The position numbers were made by a program, and so were the translations under genes. Positions 62,764 through 64,000 of a stretch of 64,000 bases of DNA are shown one piece after another. Positions within the stretch are counted from its first letter, which is position 1. Each line of letters opens with the position of its first letter. Source of the stretch: Taudactylus pleione (taxonomy: Eukaryota; Chordata; Amphibia; Anura; Myobatrachidae); NCBI GenBank assembly GCA_031769625.1, contig JAUIMM010000572.1, positions 8,632,095 through 8,696,094 of the forward strand, in the 5' to 3' direction. The notes beneath the pieces were generated by a model. It saw only the letters and a list, made by a program, of their open reading frames with translations. It did no database searches and was not told the DNA's origin.

Positions 62764-64000
62764 TACAGATGTGTCCACATATATCTGTCCTCCATGCTGT
62801 CATGTTTAGCGTCCTGGACTCCCCTACTGAGGGGCTGGAAGTTGTGGTCCCGGGTCAATGATGGAGTCAGGAGCGAGGGGCCTGGATGTTCAGTCTTCTC
62901 GTCCACAAGCATCGGATGTTGGCCTACCTGCCGGGAGGTGTTCACCAGTGACCCCTCCAAGCAGGATATGGGTTTCAGCTGCACCCGGCAAGCAGGTCGC
63001 GGCCCCCAGATCAGGGATCTGATGCGAGTGGGAATAGAGAAAGACACACCGTTTTAGCCCACTGGAAATATAATCTCTGTACCACTAGTACAGAGAAGCA
63101 CAATAGAGATGCTTCCTGAAGAGGTGCTGAGGCAGAGCAGAGGGAGAGAATCCACTGAGGAGTAGGTTGTGCAGCTAGTACTGCAAGGAAGTGAGCATAT
63201 GCTGCAGTCACTGAAGGAAAGTGGTGATAGCACCAGTTTGGATGACGTGATGTCTGCACACTGATGCTCGAGGATATGACACTGGTAAATAGCAAACGGG
63301 CAAGGATGTACTATCACACTGCTGCACAAGGATTTGGCACTTTGTAAATAATCACTAGGACTCAGTACATAGGAGATGTACAGAGCATATACTGGAAATA
63401 CCACTGGGAAGAGTCTCTGGAAGATTGCATGTGAAGCCTGGACGAAGCAAACAGCAACCATCTGGGAATAACGAAGTTGCTCAGGCAATTTCCTGTTCAC
63501 CTGGAGTCCTGTTTATACCCCCAGGCTGCTGTCCATTGGATAAGCAAGTCAGCTGAGAACTGACACAGCTACCACTGGATAAGGATCCATCAGGTGATTC
63601 AGCCACGATGGTTGCGCCCATGACCATCGCCGCAGGAACTTCAATATGGAGGATTGTGTGACAGTCACCTGGGCCCCGGGGAGAATACTCAGCAAGTCAC
63701 CTACCGCTGCACCTGACGTCTCACTGCTCTCGCTAATGAGGGGAAGCCGGTGCTACGGTAAATAACAGCCGATCCCAGGCAGGATCCTGACACATGCGCT
63801 ATTAGACGTGTTATAAATTACGCGTGAGCGCCATGTGACTCAGTATCACAGAGCATCTTTCCATGCGACTTTTGCCCTTAAAATGTGCCTTTATTTGCAA
63901 AGCGATGCGTATAGGTCGCAAAAGCAGCTTATCCTGATCAAAATGATGTTTGGCATGCTTTATTCTGTGTGGGTGACTGCGGCTGTATCTGCATGCAAAA
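62764..64000. mobile_element. Foldback element B, unit 19, split by LTR, cut by window edge
   Basis: Left arm 62764-62797; right part from 63793 to the window edge, with a 1-bp deletion (ggcatgcttt). Confidence 0.75.
62798..63792 (-). mobile_element. LTR-like element, unit 19 (25-bp deletion)
   Basis: 995 bp, TGTCATG start. Confidence 0.7.

Larger units (their letters stand above)
61501..64000 (+). repeat. Array unit 19 (partial, subfamily IIIb)
   Basis: It runs from foldback A through the LTR (with the 25-bp deletion) into B, where the window ends, so the array continues to the right. Confidence 0.95.

Overview
The whole 64 kb window is one head-to-tail tandem array (a macrosatellite) with a unit of about 3.4 kb. 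I count 18 complete units, a 19th cut by the right edge, and the last 88 bases of an earlier unit at the left edge. Unit lengths run from 3259 to 3735 bp (mean about 3412 bp). The array leaves the window on both sides. I find no convincing intact protein-coding gene, tRNA, rRNA or CRISPR. The long reading frames are by-products of the repeats.

The sequence is eukaryotic and vertebrate-like: long GATA/GACA microsatellites, an LTR-like element, a LINE2-type 3' tail and an intron-flanked exon candidate. The tail motif (gtaagctcc-actggggcaggga, then ctgtaaagcgctgc and ctatataaa) is of a kind I associate with amphibian genomes, so a frog or toad is my best guess. That rests on recall, not on a search.

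Each unit has the same order on the + strand: (1) foldback element A, a 523-bp near-perfectly centred palindrome; (2) a roughly 160-bp spacer and a 143-bp candidate exon with a pyrimidine-rich acceptor and a GT donor; (3) roughly 450 bp of intron-like spacer ending in degenerate GATA repeats; (4) foldback element B, a diverged second copy of A; (5) inside the left arm of B, a 1020-bp TG...CA element with a 5-bp target duplication, read as a solo LTR; (6) the rest of B; (7) a GATA or GATA/GACA tract; (8) a LINE2-like 3' tail whose upstream part is expanded as a 90-bp minisatellite (3 to 8 monomers). Element A of each unit serves as the unoccupied paralogous site for the LTR insertion in B.

Units fall into subfamilies: I (units 1, 2, 4), II (units 5-11) and III (units 3, 12-19, divisible into IIIa and IIIb). 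Units 5-8 form a 6846-bp dimeric higher-order repeat. Units 3, 4, 11 and 15 are mosaics with switch points in the minisatellite or the LTR. Nearly all length change is in the minisatellite and GATA tracts, while the LTR is 1020 bp in 15 of 19 units and 995 bp in the other four. This looks like unequal exchange and gene conversion of an already composite unit. Whether the array is transcribed cannot be told from sequence; the foldbacks would give long hairpin RNA if it were.
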